Part shown: positions 1 to 11,724 of the stretch, piece after piece
Position numbering within the stretch: position 1 is the first letter of the stretch
Layout: every line of letters starts with the position of its first letter
Origin: Ephydatia muelleri
Taxonomy: Eukaryota; Porifera; Demospongiae; Spongillida; Spongillidae
Reading direction: 5' to 3'
Length of the DNA stretch: 64,000 bases
NCBI GenBank assembly: GCA_013339895.1
Contig: JABACO010000021.1
Location: 2,074,828-2,138,827 of the forward strand
Made by a program: the position numbers and the translations under genes
The notes under the pieces: model-generated
Databases searched by the model: none
What the model saw: only the letters and a program-made list of their open reading frames with translations
Told to the model about the DNA's origin: nothing

Positions 1-997
1 CTCAATTATCTATCTAATCAACAGACAGGCAACATAACAATTCATGGCCATCTTCTCCTGATGCTCCTATTTCCCCAAAATGCACTTGCTATATTGTCCA
101 ATGCTTGGGCAAGGCATAACTGACTAGGGCTAATTGGTACCTATACCAGACTGTGCAAATAAAGACTGCTATCTAGAGTTCAACAGCATAACACTTCCAT
201 TTCCTCACAAAATGTAGATGCGATCGAAATAACTTGACATGCCAATGATGCATGCATGCGGAAGTTAGTGTAAAACGTTATACTTTAACAATACATGCAT
301 GTGCGTGCTTATATACCGCTGTTGATAAGAAATCATCATCAAGGGGAAAGGTATCAAATGTGCTTCTTCTTGCTTCATTTCTCATGCTGTATGTACTTGC
401 GATAGTAGGCAATACACTTCAACTTTATAATCTGCATGTCCATCATGTCTTGGTGATAATTATATAATTACTGTAGTATCATGATGGTTTAGCCTGGTGC
501 TAAGCAACATTCGCTGTGTGTTGTGTAGCGCCAACAGTGCTGCCTTGAATTGTCTGACGCTTCTCATCTGCTACTTCTGATATAGATGAAGTGTGTAGAG
601 GGTTAATTAAGATAGCTAATATGCCATTTTTTGTTCGCAAACCTTTCACAGAGTTATAGCATTGTTATATCATGCCCTTCAACACTATAGCTTTGACTGT
701 TGCATTGATTGACTATAAGCCTGTCAGTGTGTCGTTTAGGATGATAGGGCTCATCAACTAAAACCGTGCAACCGGACTGCGGCCGGCGGCGACGGCCTAC
801 ATGTAATACAATGGAGATACAACCCATTACATACAACAATAGTGCTTTATTCAGTGTACGGCTCCGACAGGACTTGTGTTTGAAGTTTAAAAGGTCGAGG
901 CTCGTTGCTAGGGTATTACCTCATCATTTAAGGTGGGGCAATAATGTCCACAACATTTAACAACAGCTGTGGTGAAACATCCGTGCAGAACAATCAA
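1..997. other. Upstream spacer, no gene recognised
   Basis: I see no supported exon here. Short open frames on both strands lack homology cues or splice structure. The last part leads into the promoter of the first ADAM copy. Confidence 0.4.
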
Positions 998-1059
998 TTA
1001 CGTCATACAGGAAACGAGCACGATTTCGCTGCTGCGTTGCAATCACAGAGACTATAAAG
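998..1059 (+). promoter_or_regulatory. Putative core promoter of ADAM copy 1
   Basis: A TATA-like box (TATAAAG, 1053-1059) lies 66 bp before the ATG at 1119. A CRE-like TTACGTCA lies at 998-1005. The same order (CRE, then TATA, then a TTTTTCAGCAGACAGCAT block, then ATG) is present before the second ADAM copy at 22111-22202, so the arrangement is conserved between paralogues. Function is inferred. Confidence 0.45.
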
Positions 1060-1911
1060 CAAATCATTTTTCAGCAGACAGCATAATCAGACACCTGGTT
1101 CGAAGTAAAGAGTTCACGATGGAAAGCAGTCGCGTTTGTTCCATTCTACTTGGGTTGACGATGCTCTTCTCCGCGGGCATTTGCGCACGTCCGCAGCATA
1201 GGAGCCATCAGGCGCCAGGAGGTAGATGAGTAGTCCGTGAGCTAATGCGCTAAAGGACTCTGCTATATGGCTGTTGACAGAGATGATCAAGAACTATGAG
1301 GTCTTTACACCGGTCGTTGAATACAATGATAAACAAGCAGTATGACACAGTGCTTTACGGACGTGCGCGTATTTCATATGCGCGCACTTTTGTTGCAGGT
1401 CTCCATAGGAGTTTCCATCGTTTCGAGTACATACAACTTCACCATTCGTTTGACTATGAATAGGTAACGAGCGAGGCACAACCTACGCACAGCTAACCTC
1501 ATTAAATATTTATAGACATTTGCTATCTCCGGGATTTTCGTCACTATCCATCAACGGCGAAGGCAAAGAAATTGTTACCACGGTCAGTAAAACAAAAAGA
1601 ATAATAACAAAACAAAATTGGTGTTGAATTATGGTTACTATAGCTTAGCTATACTTAGTGTTCATGGTTGTATACACACTAATTGAGTAAACCGAGGGAT
1701 TACGGAAATTATGCAATCATAAAATTATAAATATTTGACCTACTTTCAGTAGAAAATCACCTATTTAGATTTATAGTTTCTTGAATTTGCTAAATGCAGG
1801 TGTCTGAATCTCTTGTTTCCTTACTTTTAACTCATGTGCATACAAACCTGTGCCTAAACCAATTTAATTTATTATATTTTGTTTCAGTCATTTAACAGAT
1901 GTGTCGACACG

Positions 1912-1958
1912 TCATGATATGTGCAATTTACACGTCATGATATGTGCAATTTACATCA
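1912..1958. repeat. Short direct repeat, 2 copies of ~23 bp
   Basis: Two adjacent copies of a unit starting GTCATGATATGTGCAATTTACA lie in intron 4 of ADAM copy 1. Confidence 0.6.
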
Positions 1959-2585
1959 CTCGCGCGTCTTACATCATAATGTTGGAGACGAGGTAAATGA
2001 ATTAGCGGACGAAAGCGAGCGAACACACAGTAATATAAGTTATGCAAGCAGAAATTGCACTTTCTCTATCCGAGATATCACATCTTCATAATGGTCATCT
2101 TGATTGTGTGCGTTAGCATAATTCTCTTCTGATAGAAGTACTGTAATTATGCTAAAAATTAATTCGGTAGCCGAAACATCTCGCAACACTTCTTATTTTC
2201 AGGGATCAGCTTTAGTAGCGGGCAAACCATTTTTACTTTCGGTGGGCCATTTCGCAAAGTTTTCTTACTTTTGTAGCGATTTGTGTCCACCAGCGGATGT
2301 ATTACATCACCACCTTTTCGCGTAGCGTTGATGTCCATCCGCTGGTCAACGAGACTTCTGTTCTTTGTTAATCGTATTCACGACACTTTAAATCGTACTA
2401 CATGTACACGTTACTCCTGATATTTTCCACAGTAATCATAATTTTCATGTACTGACTTTTCTTGATGCGATGAATATTATATTTACCTCAGGGTCATGCC
2501 AACTGCTTCTATCAGGGGGAGGTGGATGGACATCCGACTTGGACAGCTGCATTGAGCACGTGCAACGGATTGAGGTAGGATTCGA

Positions 2586-2696
2586 CTAGTCTCGTACCCA
2601 GGCCAAACATACGTCACAGCTGCGGGTCACCGCTACGTTCGGTGATGTAATTCACCAGCAGCTGTGACGTATTTTGGGTCTGGGTACGGGACTAGA
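2586..2696. mobile_element. 111-bp foldback MITE in intron 5 of ADAM copy 1
   Basis: The left arm 2586-2623 and right arm 2658-2694 are near-perfect inverted repeats (CTAGTCTCGTACCCAG... against ...CTGGGTACGGGACTAG), and the middle is itself foldback. ATTCGA lies at 2580-2585 and again at 2697-2702, which fits a 6-bp target duplication. The corresponding intron of the second ADAM copy (22891-22939) lacks it, so it inserted after the gene duplication. Confidence 0.65.
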
Positions 2697-2950
2697 ATTC
2701 GACGTATGTTAGTTTTTTGACTGAGCTTTAACACCTTGCTATGTACAGAGGATCATTCGGAAACATGGTAGTGAAGACTGAGCTGTACCACATTGAACCC
2801 TTGAGAGACAATGTGACCAAATCTGTAAGCCCCTGTGCTGTGATTCCATGCAATCCCATATTTACACCAGATGGTCACCACAGCTGGCCATGGACCAACC
2901 TCATATAATCTTTCTTGAGACCGAGTACAGAAACAGAACCAGAACTTGTG

Positions 2951-3192
2951 GTATGGGTAATATGTGTGTCTGCATGTGCATGTGTGTGTACATGTGTGTA
3001 CAAGTGTGTGCATGTATGTATGTATGCATGTGTGTGTGTGTGTGCATGCGCATGTGCATGTGTGTGTGTGTGCATGTGTGTATGTGTATGTGTGTGTGTG
3101 CATGTGCATGTGCATGTGTGTGTGTATGTGTGTGTGTGTGCGTGTGTGTGTGTGTGTGTGCATGTGTGTGTGTGGGTGTGTGTGTGTGTATT
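2951..3192. repeat. (TG)n-rich microsatellite in intron 7 of ADAM copy 1
   Basis: TG-rich tract interrupted by CATG units. The paralogous intron at 23142-23294 carries a shorter version of the same repeat, so it predates the duplication. Cys/Val-repeat open frames here are artefacts. Confidence 0.85.
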
Positions 3193-4109
3193 ATTCAGAG
3201 GATCATGCTCATACACCACAGGAACCCCCCACAGCCACACTGTGAGACCAGATATATTGTCCAGACAGGAGCTGCTGCAGCTAAAAGAGAAGGTGAGTGG
3301 AAGATGATTATAAAAGAGGTGTTCCATTTATATTTTGTGTTTTGTTTAATTAGATTAGACGCCAGACAGCTGGTAACCTGATAGTGGAGCTGGTGATAGT
3401 CAATGACTTCTCCCAGGTATGAATTCCCACAGAGCTTATCAGTATGGAATCCACTCTAGTCTGTACAACATACAGTATCAGAAGTTTGGGAGTAACCTTG
3501 AGACCACTTTAAATAGAGCACTTGATGTTGTCAATGGGGCTGACAGTGTAAGGTTCTTCATTCATACAAATACAGTAACTACTGTCAAGGATCCCAATTC
3601 TTTCTCTCTAGTTGTACAAGCCACTTGGGATCAGAATTGTGTTGGTACAAGCCATCACCTGGTCCAGTGGAAATAAAATTGCAGTTGTTTCCAACTCAAG
3701 TGCACTGTTGGATAATTTCAGAGTTTATGCACCCTCAGTGACTGCTCAGCATGATGTCACTATGCTTCTGACGTACGTAAATGCTCATAAGGCTTATTAA
3801 AAAAACAAAAAAAAAACTTGTTTTTCTTGTTCCCCTTTCGACCACTTCCTCCCCACCTCTCCTCCAGGGGTACAAGTCTCAACAGCAATGTAGTTGGGTC
3901 GGCATATGTTGATGCAATATGTACTGCCTTATCTGTCGGCTTGGTGGAGGACTTTGGTTCGCTGCCCGCAGTCTCAAGCACCATGGCACACGAGATAGGA
4001 CACCTCTTCAGCATGCAACATGACACAGGCATGCCAATAGATATGCCATCCATGTGTTGTTCCGGTTATCATAATCTCTGCATGCATGCATGCACAGCAA
4101 AAACAAAAG

Positions 4110-4502
4110 TGTGATGGCCACCCGCTCTGTGGTGTGAAGCCAATAGCCACTCCAAATCAGGTGTGACCTTCACACCAGGTCGGAGTGATTTCACCCAAAA
4201 CACGGTGTGAATTGAAAAGAAAAAAAATGACATGTCCACGATTCGAACCCATATGTATTATTAAAGTTACTACGATCTGATCAATTATGAAGTGAAATCA
4301 AAACTGACGCCTATTACACATATGGACATGTACCTTCTATTGTGCTGGCAAGCAGTGATTTGAAACGTAATAAATTATTAATAGATGGAGTGATTTACAT
4401 ACAAATAGAGTGAAATCACCTGGATTTTTAACACCAGAGGGTCACACTTTTGGCTGCACTTGGTGTGATCACAGGTGGTCTTCATACGTTTATTTTGCTG
4501 TG
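4110..4502. repeat. Insertion in ADAM copy 1 intron 12, with a dispersed repeat
   Basis: The intron is about 540 bp here but only about 105 bp in the paralogue (24066-24170). Bases 4264-4502 resemble 61513-61695: both contain AAACTGACGCCTATTACAC, then GGACATGTAC, then GTGATCACAGGTGG near the end. The 4110-4260 part contains several inverted GTGTGA/TCACAC motifs. Interpreted as a non-autonomous element of unknown class. Confidence 0.5.
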
Positions 4503-6103
4503 TGGTTGCTCCTTTTCCCCTTCAAGTCACTTCCTCACCTCCTCTTCCCCTTCCTCATTCCTCATCACAGTGAACTGTACCTGTAGCCAGTCCACTGGGT
4601 GCATCATGGGGGCAGTCCTAGGCTCCGTGGTCCCGAACCAGTGGAGCAGCTGCAGCACACAGTATCTAAGCACAGCGCTGGGCGCGAATCATGCTTACTG
4701 TCTGACCAACCAGCCACAGAGCTTCGCTGGCCCTCCGGTGTGCGGAAATGGTATTCAAGAAGGAAACGAAGTTTGCGACTGTGGTTCCGCCATGGTAAGC
4801 ATGCTGTTCTTCTTCCTGTCCATACAGAGCCTAAGGGTATGAGATATCTGACCTTCCAATTTGTTTTCTGATATTTTAATCTAGTATCTACATCTGTGGG
4901 TAGAGCATAAGTCTTTATTATTTTAGCTGTATTATTGGATGCAAATTGTGATAACTATGTAATATTCATCAATTTAATAACATTGCCATTAATTAGGATC
5001 TGAATTTTACACATGATCTGTTGTATCCAGACCCATCATGTCACAGGTGCCAGATGATGTAATCTATCAGCTACTGTGATATTAATGTTCTGGGCACGAG
5101 AATAATCTGTTATAGAACAACATAATTATGGTTATTATAATACAAATTAACTTTATTTCATGTGAAAAAACTAAGTCAACATGGTTACCTGTCTCTTGCA
5201 CAATAGGAGTGTAGGGACCCTTGCTAATCCTTTTACATGCCAGCTGGCTGCCGGGGCCCAGTGCACCAGTGGAGCCTGCTGCAGCAACTGCCGCTTCGTC
5301 GCCTATGGCACTCCGTGTCGGGCATCAAATGGAGAATGTGACGTAGCCGAGGTGTGTGCTGGATGCTCCTCCCAGTGCCCAGCAGACCAATACGTCCAGG
5401 ATGGCACTTCCTGTGGGAGTGGCATCGGGTACTGCTACAAAGGGTCATGTCCCACGAGAGACAACCAATGCAAGGCCTTCTATGGATCAGGTAGGGGGCA
5501 GGGCAGGAAAATAGGCAACCACTATCATTGTAAAGGAAGTTCTGTTGTATAAAATGCTTTGCTTCCATTTGCAATGCACGCTACACTACAGCAGGTGGTG
5601 ATGGTATTAGCAGCTGTTACCCAATCTTCAACCCCCGAGGAGATGTGCATGGAAACTGTGGGCCCATGACAAACAGCATCTATACAGCCTGCAGTGCAAG
5701 GTAAAACTTGCAGACAAACTTCAAAAGAAAAAAACAAACTTTTAATATGACTCTCGATCCACAGCAATGTCTTGTGTGGGTCACTTCAGTGCAACAATAG
5801 CGGAACTCAGTTCCCCACTCTTAGTCTCAGTGGCTTAATTTCACTTGGCACTCATGGCAGTGCAACTGCACGATGCAAGTATGTTATTCTGAGTGCATGG
5901 TTCAGTGTAGACTATTTCCATATCTTTTGTGTGGTGATGATGATTGCTGTCAATGCAGGTCCTTCGTTCTTACTCCTTCTGATGGCAGTATAACAAATAT
6001 ATGGCTTGTACAGAATGGAACCAAGTGTGGAACTAACCAGGTACATATAATATTCTCTTTCTGTAGTAGTGTGTAAATAGAAAACTGCAATAAAAGCACT
6101 TCA

Positions 6104-6460
6104 TAACGCCCGGGAAATATGCAATTACTTTGCACACTTGTATCTCTATAACGGATAAAGCAAAAATTAACGAACAGAACAAATCAATAGCGGTAGGACC
6201 CTTCTACATAGGTACCTATTTTGAACCGATTTGGACACTCCTACCTGAAGATGTGGCCGTTTTGAACCCTACGGGGTATCGGACCTTGTAACGCCGGTAC
6301 CCCGCATGTGTAAGACACCTAAATGAATTCTCACATATAATAATGGTGTGGTATGTTGTGTTAATAATAGGAACCCGATAGCGTTAATATTTCGGAAGAT
6401 ATATCGTTATGTTATAAAATAAAATCCACAAGACCCATTTTCGTATAGAACGTTCCATAT
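6104..6460 (+). repeat. Dispersed repeat copy A (~357 bp)
   Basis: Begins TAACGCCCGGGAAATATGC and ends CGTATAGAACGTTCCATAT. It is nearly identical to 9167-9532 in the same orientation. The pair brackets the inverted 3' part of ADAM copy 1. No coding capacity and no obvious terminal inverted repeats, so the class is unknown. Confidence 0.8.
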
Positions 6461-6976
6461 ATATTAGAGTACTATTACTGCTCTAAAATTCAAACACAGA
6501 AGTATCAAAAAGCTGTATTGCGTGACGCAGCTAAAAAGAATGTTCTTTTAAAATAAAATTCAGACACATAACAGAAGGATGTCGTATAAATTATGACGTC
6601 ATGCTGATGCGCATAGTACGGCTCCGATTACCTTTTGCGCCCCGCGCATGTGCGAAGATGTGAATGTTAATCTGGTAAAGCTACAGTTGATATTCATCCA
6701 CTTGAAGTTTACTGCAATGTTTTTGTGATATTTAATAAGTTGTCTATGTCTGTTCAGTTGTACTTACTGATATGCCCAGGTGGATACCATACTCTCCCTT
6801 ACTTTCTTTCTCTAACTTCCTTTCACTTACTTTCTTTCCCTTACTTCCCTTTCACTTAATGCCTTTCACTTAATGCCTTTCCCTTAATGCCTTTCACTTA
6901 ATGCCTTTAACTGATATACAGATATTTTTGAGCACTCTGTTCAGTATTAATAGAATAATGCCTGATCCAGCTAAGA

Positions 6977-7192
<216 letters not shown>

Positions 7193-7334
7193 TTCAAAGA
7201 CGTTGTTATTGGGGGAGGGGAGGGATAGCTCCCAAAATTTTTGTGATTGACTATGGCCATGCACACACACACATCGCAAATCAAAAAAGTCTCTATTAGA
7301 TTAGTGGTCAAGTTATCCCCTGAACTGGGGTCAA

Positions 7335-9068
7335 TTATCTCTGAATAGATGGTGCTTGAGTAGGGAACAATCGGATACCCAATGTTGTGGATGCACTGTT
7401 AGATAATATGACAGGTGTGGTGGTTGAAGGAGTGATCATTGAGGAGGTGGTGGTTGGATGAGGAAGTGCAATAGAAGTGACCTGAGTTGACACAATGGCA
7501 GGTGTAGATGTGACTCCAGCAGGTGTAAATCTGACCTTTTCAGATATGGACATCACAGGTGCAAATGTGGATGAGGTGGTGGTAGTGGTACTTGGACGAG
7601 GGACAGCTATAGAAGCAAGAGTGACCTGGGTTGAAACGAAGGCAGGTGTAGATGTAACTCGAGCAGGCATAGATGTGACCCTCACAGATGTGAACATCAC
7701 AGTTGTAGGTGTGCTTGAGATGGTGGTTGAGGAGATGGTGGTGATGGAGGAGGTAGTGGTAGGATGAAGAAGAGCAGTAGAAGCAAGAGTGTCCTGAACT
7801 GACACAATGACAGGTGTAGATGTGACTCTAGCAGGTATAGACATGACCCTCATAGGTGTGGACATCACAGGTGTGGATGTGGTTGAGGAGGTGGTGGATG
7901 GACGAGGAAGAGCAATAGAGGTGACCTGTGTTGACACAAGGGCACGTGTAGATATGACTTCAGCAGTTGCAGATGTGACCTTCACAGATGTGGAAATCAC
8001 AGGTGTGGATTTTGTTGAGGGGGTGGTAGTTGGATGAGGAAGAGCAATAGAGCTGACCTGAGTTGACACGATGGCAGGTGCAGATGTGACTTTCACAGTT
8101 GTGGACATCACAGGTGCAAATGTGATGGAGGTGGTGGATGAGGTGGTGGTGGTTGAGAAGGTGGTGCTTTGATGAGGGTCAGCTATAGAAGCAACAGTGA
8201 CCTGGGTGACAGGTGTGGATGTAACTCTAGCAGGCATAAACGTGACCCTCGTAGATGTGGACATCACAGGTGTGGATGTGGTTGAGGAGGTGGTGGTTGG
8301 ACGAGGAAGAGCAATAGAGGTGACCTGTGTTGACACAAGAGCAGGTATAGATATGACTTCAGCAGTTGCAGATGTGATCCTCACAGATGTGGACATCACA
8401 GGTATGGATTTTGTTGAGGAAGTGGTGGATGGACGAGGAAGAGCAATAGAGCTGACATGAGTTGACACTAGGGCAGGTGTAGATGTGACCCTCACAGATG
8501 TGGACATCACTGGTGCAGATATGGTAGAGGTGGTGGTTGAGAAGGTTGTAGTTGGATGAGGGACAGCTATAGAAGCAAGAGTGACCTGAGTTGACATGAT
8601 GGCAGGTGTAGATGTGACTCCGGAAGGTATAGACGGGATCCTCAAAGATGTAGACATCATAGGTGTAGATGTGACCATCATCGATGAGGAGGTGGCCTTC
8701 AAAGCAGTTGAAGTGATTTTCACAATTGATGGGGAACGAGATGGAGCTACACATGCTGAAGTGGAGGAATGCTTGGATCATGCCCACACCAGTCCAATAA
8801 CACTGCTGCATGCCTTACTTGGGCCAGTATATGCCACATTGCACAAAGAACCAGTAAAGCCAACCTTACATATGCACGTCCCTGTGTTTGTGCAAATCTG
8901 AGTGTTGAGAAAAGGCACATATATGCATATAGTCAGTCACATGTAATGTCCACAAAGCATTGATTTGATTCATACCCCATTTCCTGAGCACACAAGGCCA
9001 TTGGATCCAACAGGACAGGAAGGTAAGTTCAAGTTGGTCAGAGCCAAACATTGACTGGAAAGACATAT
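7335..9068 (-). pseudogene. ADAM copy 1 exons 18-20, inverted: EGF-like segment and Ser/Thr-rich tail
   Basis: Read on the minus strand: exon 18 9068-8976, exon 19 8897-8819, exon 20 8755-7335 (stop at 7337-7335). Exons 18 and 19 are 93 and 79 nt, exactly as in the intact paralogue. They encode the EGF-like CPVGSNGLVCSGNG and CICKVGFTGSLC segments. Exon 20 is an uninterrupted Thr/Ser/Val/Pro tail of about 470 codons ending GIRLFPTQAPSIQR. The paralogous tail is about 150 codons, so the internal repeats have expanded. Each exon keeps consensus splice sites. The block is in the opposite orientation to exons 1-17 and directly 3' of them. It could be an inversion, the remnant of a third copy, or a misassembly; the sequence alone cannot decide. 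Confidence 0.8.
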
Positions 9069-9118
9069 CTGCAGACAGAAGGTACTGAGTTATTGAGCAG
9101 TTCACTGAAAAGCAATGG

Positions 9119-9166
9119 CGCGCCATTAACGTATTACGACTGGCTTCGTAATACGTAAATGGCGCG
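9119..9166. repeat. 21-bp hairpin adjoining dispersed repeat B
   Basis: Arms 9119-9139 and 9146-9166 are inverted repeats with one mismatch and a 6-nt loop (CTGGCT). The hairpin abuts the first base of repeat B at 9167 and is absent before repeat A. Confidence 0.75.
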
Positions 9167-9532
9167 TAACGCCCGGGAAATATGCAATTACTTTGCACAC
9201 TTGTATCTCTATAACGGATAAAGCAAAAATTAACGAACATAACAAATCAATAGCGGTAGGACCCTTCTACGTAGATACCTATTTTGAACCGATTTGGACA
9301 CTCTTACCTGAAGATGTGGTCGTTTTGAACCCTACGGGGTATCGGACCTTGTAACGCCGGTACCCCGCATGTGTAAGACACCAAAATGGATATTCACATA
9401 TAGTAATGGTGTGGTATGTTGTGTTAAAAATAGGAACCCGATAGCGTTATTATTTCGGAAGATATATCGATTTAACTTTTATGTTATAAAATATAATCCA
9501 CAAGACCCATTTTCGTATAGAACGTTCCATAT
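9167..9532 (+). repeat. Dispersed repeat copy B (~366 bp)
   Basis: Second copy of the repeat at 6104-6460, same orientation, differing by scattered substitutions and a ~9-bp insertion near its 3' part. Confidence 0.8.
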
Positions 9533-10221
9533 GGTTTAGCTAAGTTTCTATACTGAGGTAAATAAGGAGGATATAGCAAAGAGCTCCATGGTATTTTTCT
9601 ATATGCATTTGGTTGTCTCGTTCCCAGGCAGATAATATAGCCACAGCCATGCTGATTATTAATAATGTTTATTAATAAACCTGCGTATTGCACGGCCCAT
9701 TTTCCACTTGCAGATCTGTTACACCGGCATCTTATTAGGAAGAATTATAGCATATAACTGTGCGTTGCAATCCATGTGTGCCAAGCGATCCTCACTTGCT
9801 AAGAATGTGATGTTTTGAACCAAGGAAACATCAGTTCTCTGTCCAGACCACTTCATTAAAAGATTAGGTCGGATGACTGCTAGGATAAGCAGCGTGTGTG
9901 GAAGAAACCAGGAGCAGATTGGTATGGACACTATCAAAAAGGGCACTAACCTGGTTGATCTTCCACCTTTACAGATGGTTCTCACTGGAGATGAGAAGAA
10001 TTGTGACCTTGTCTGGCATGATAGCATGCATGTGATGGAGGTGCAAGCTGATTAAAAAGGGTAACAGGCTCAATAAATGCTCCTAGTAAACATGCAATAC
10101 TGGAAAGTGCTTAAGGAGGTATATATACTGCTGACAAGTAATAAGGAAGGCTGTGAAGATGAAACCCACCCATTATTAGGCTCAGCTGAGCTTGCTTGAA
10201 TAAATGCAAAGCAATTAAGGC

Positions 10222-10430
10222 AGACACGCACATACACATACACACATGCACACACACACACACACATACACACACTTACACACACAAACACACACACACA
10301 TACACACACAAACACACACACACATACACACATGCACACAAACACACACACATACACACACAAACACACACACACAAACACACGCACATACACATACACA
10401 CACATACAAACACACACACACACACACTTA
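10222..10430. repeat. CA-type microsatellite with CACACAAA/CACATA interruptions
   Basis: About 210 bp of CA-rich tandem sequence. The long open frames on both strands are repeat artefacts. Confidence 0.9.
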
Positions 10431-11556
10431 ACATAGTTTGACACATAGCTTTGACAGCATGGCTCTGGAGTTGGCTCTGATAAGGGTCTTTCCCATAAAT
10501 GTGGCTAGTGGTGATGGACTTGGGCTGCTTGTTGGTTAGGCATTTAGCAATCTATGCTTGGCTGCAGATCAAGGATGCAAGCCAACTCAAGCTCTCTGCA
10601 CTCTTCATCATATTTGCTATGCTTTTTCTTTTCTAGATCGGATACCAGGGCTGATGTCACACTGGCTTGCTTCTTGACATTTTGGGATTTAGCAGGGATG
10701 GGAAAGAGAGGTCACAAGCTATACTGGTTCGCCTAAGAATGTATCCTCTGGTCATGTTTGTCACTCATCGTGACCCAAGAGTGCATGTAATTTAATTTAT
10801 TTATGGTTCACCTGGGCTCCCTCCCACACGTGACTGCATGCACTCAATAACAATATCCCACATTCTGTTGTGGCGGGATGCAACAGAATCGTAACTACAA
10901 AGAGGAAGATAACACCACTATGAACTATACACATGTCCAGCAATCCCGGACATGAATAATTGAATACCCGCGTCACGCGTATAAAATTTATTGAACGGGA
11001 AGTGAATGGGGAAATGTCTACTAACAGGCACGGTTCTTGTACGGAAGCTAAATCTTAAGTCTACCAGGCAGATTATGGTAGTAATAATAATAGACTATCT
11101 TTTTCCCATTCTGATCTCCGTTAAAATGTGTTCAGTACAAATTAGAAACGCAGTTTTGTGTTTATTACAGACTTTGTACATGGAACATGCCATTGTTTTG
11201 CTTGTTCTATTTATTTCCAATTACTTTGACAGAAACTTCAAGTCTACCGGATGGAATATGAAGGCTGAACTATTGAGATAACCTTCAGATCAAGTCGTAT
11301 ATTTTTGAGACCTACACACAAGATTAGAATGTCACTTTAGTGTACCCTACTTCAAAATCTGGGGCAATATATGATGAATTATTCATGAATAATACGTCAC
11401 GTTTTCAATGTACAATGTATTATGAGTAGCTGCCATAGAGCTAGAGCTGCCTGGCTTTGGACTTATTTAACATTGTAAACTGCAAGGCCGTACGCACACA
11501 TTATCAAAAATAGCAGGACGTACCACTGCGTGACAACGTGCCGTATTCTACGCAGA

Positions 11557-11563
11557 GGGGGGT

Positions 11564-11609
<46 letters not shown>

Positions 11610-11724
11610 GACGGTTCCCCTCCCCAAAGCGAGGTCACCTTCACCATTGAGTAAGTATACCGTACAGGGGTGGATAAAGGGTCTGAAGCGTACAGCCCCC
11701 CCTCCCCCCCCCCCCCCCCCCCCC
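11557..11724. repeat. Long G-run followed by C-run (potential stem / quadruplex)
   Basis: An uninterrupted run of about 44 G (11564-11607) is preceded by G6T. Further on, C7-T-C21 occurs at 11696-11724. On one strand the two could pair, or each could form a G-quadruplex/i-motif. Run lengths may be affected by sequencing error. Confidence 0.8.

Larger units (their letters stand above)
1119..6040 (+). pseudogene. ADAM metalloprotease-disintegrin copy 1, exons 1-17 (damaged paralogue)
   Basis: Exons read by eye: 1119-1221, 1281-1339, 1399-1463, 1516-1582, 2492-2574, 2749-2824, 2884-2950, 3222-3292, 3366-3416, 3476-3547, 3612-3772, 3868-4028, 4571-4794, 5207-5490, 5595-5700, 5765-5878, 5959-6040. 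They encode signal peptide, ADAM prodomain (QGEV...STCNGLRG block, then a TCGT cysteine switch), reprolysin domain with HEIGHLFSMQHD and CIMGA Met-turn, disintegrin and Cys-rich parts. Exon lengths equal those of the paralogue at 22202-26380, apart from exon 9 and exon 14. Damage: exon 14 is 284 nt instead of 286, and the frame then hits TAA after CRDPC. The exon 12 donor is GC (acag|gcatgc) where the paralogue has GT. The exon 9 acceptor is displaced, removing the Arg of the convertase site. Exons 18-20 do not follow on this strand. Read as a pseudogene or a copy broken by rearrangement; sequencing error could explain single-base changes but not the inversion. Confidence 0.8.

Noticed and set aside
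4236..4262. tRNA or tRNA-derived SINE suggested by GGTTCGAATC on the minus strand
   Set aside because: The B-box-like word is present, but no A-box at proper spacing and no cloverleaf could be drawn.
7495..8901. Plus-strand GVDVT-type open frames at 7495-8901 and minus-strand frames at 25786-26241
   Set aside because: They are antisense shadows of the Ser/Thr-rich tail exon.
9719..10027. Minus-strand 102-codon frame as a gene
   Set aside because: No recognisable features, no paralogue in the window, and surroundings are spacer-like.
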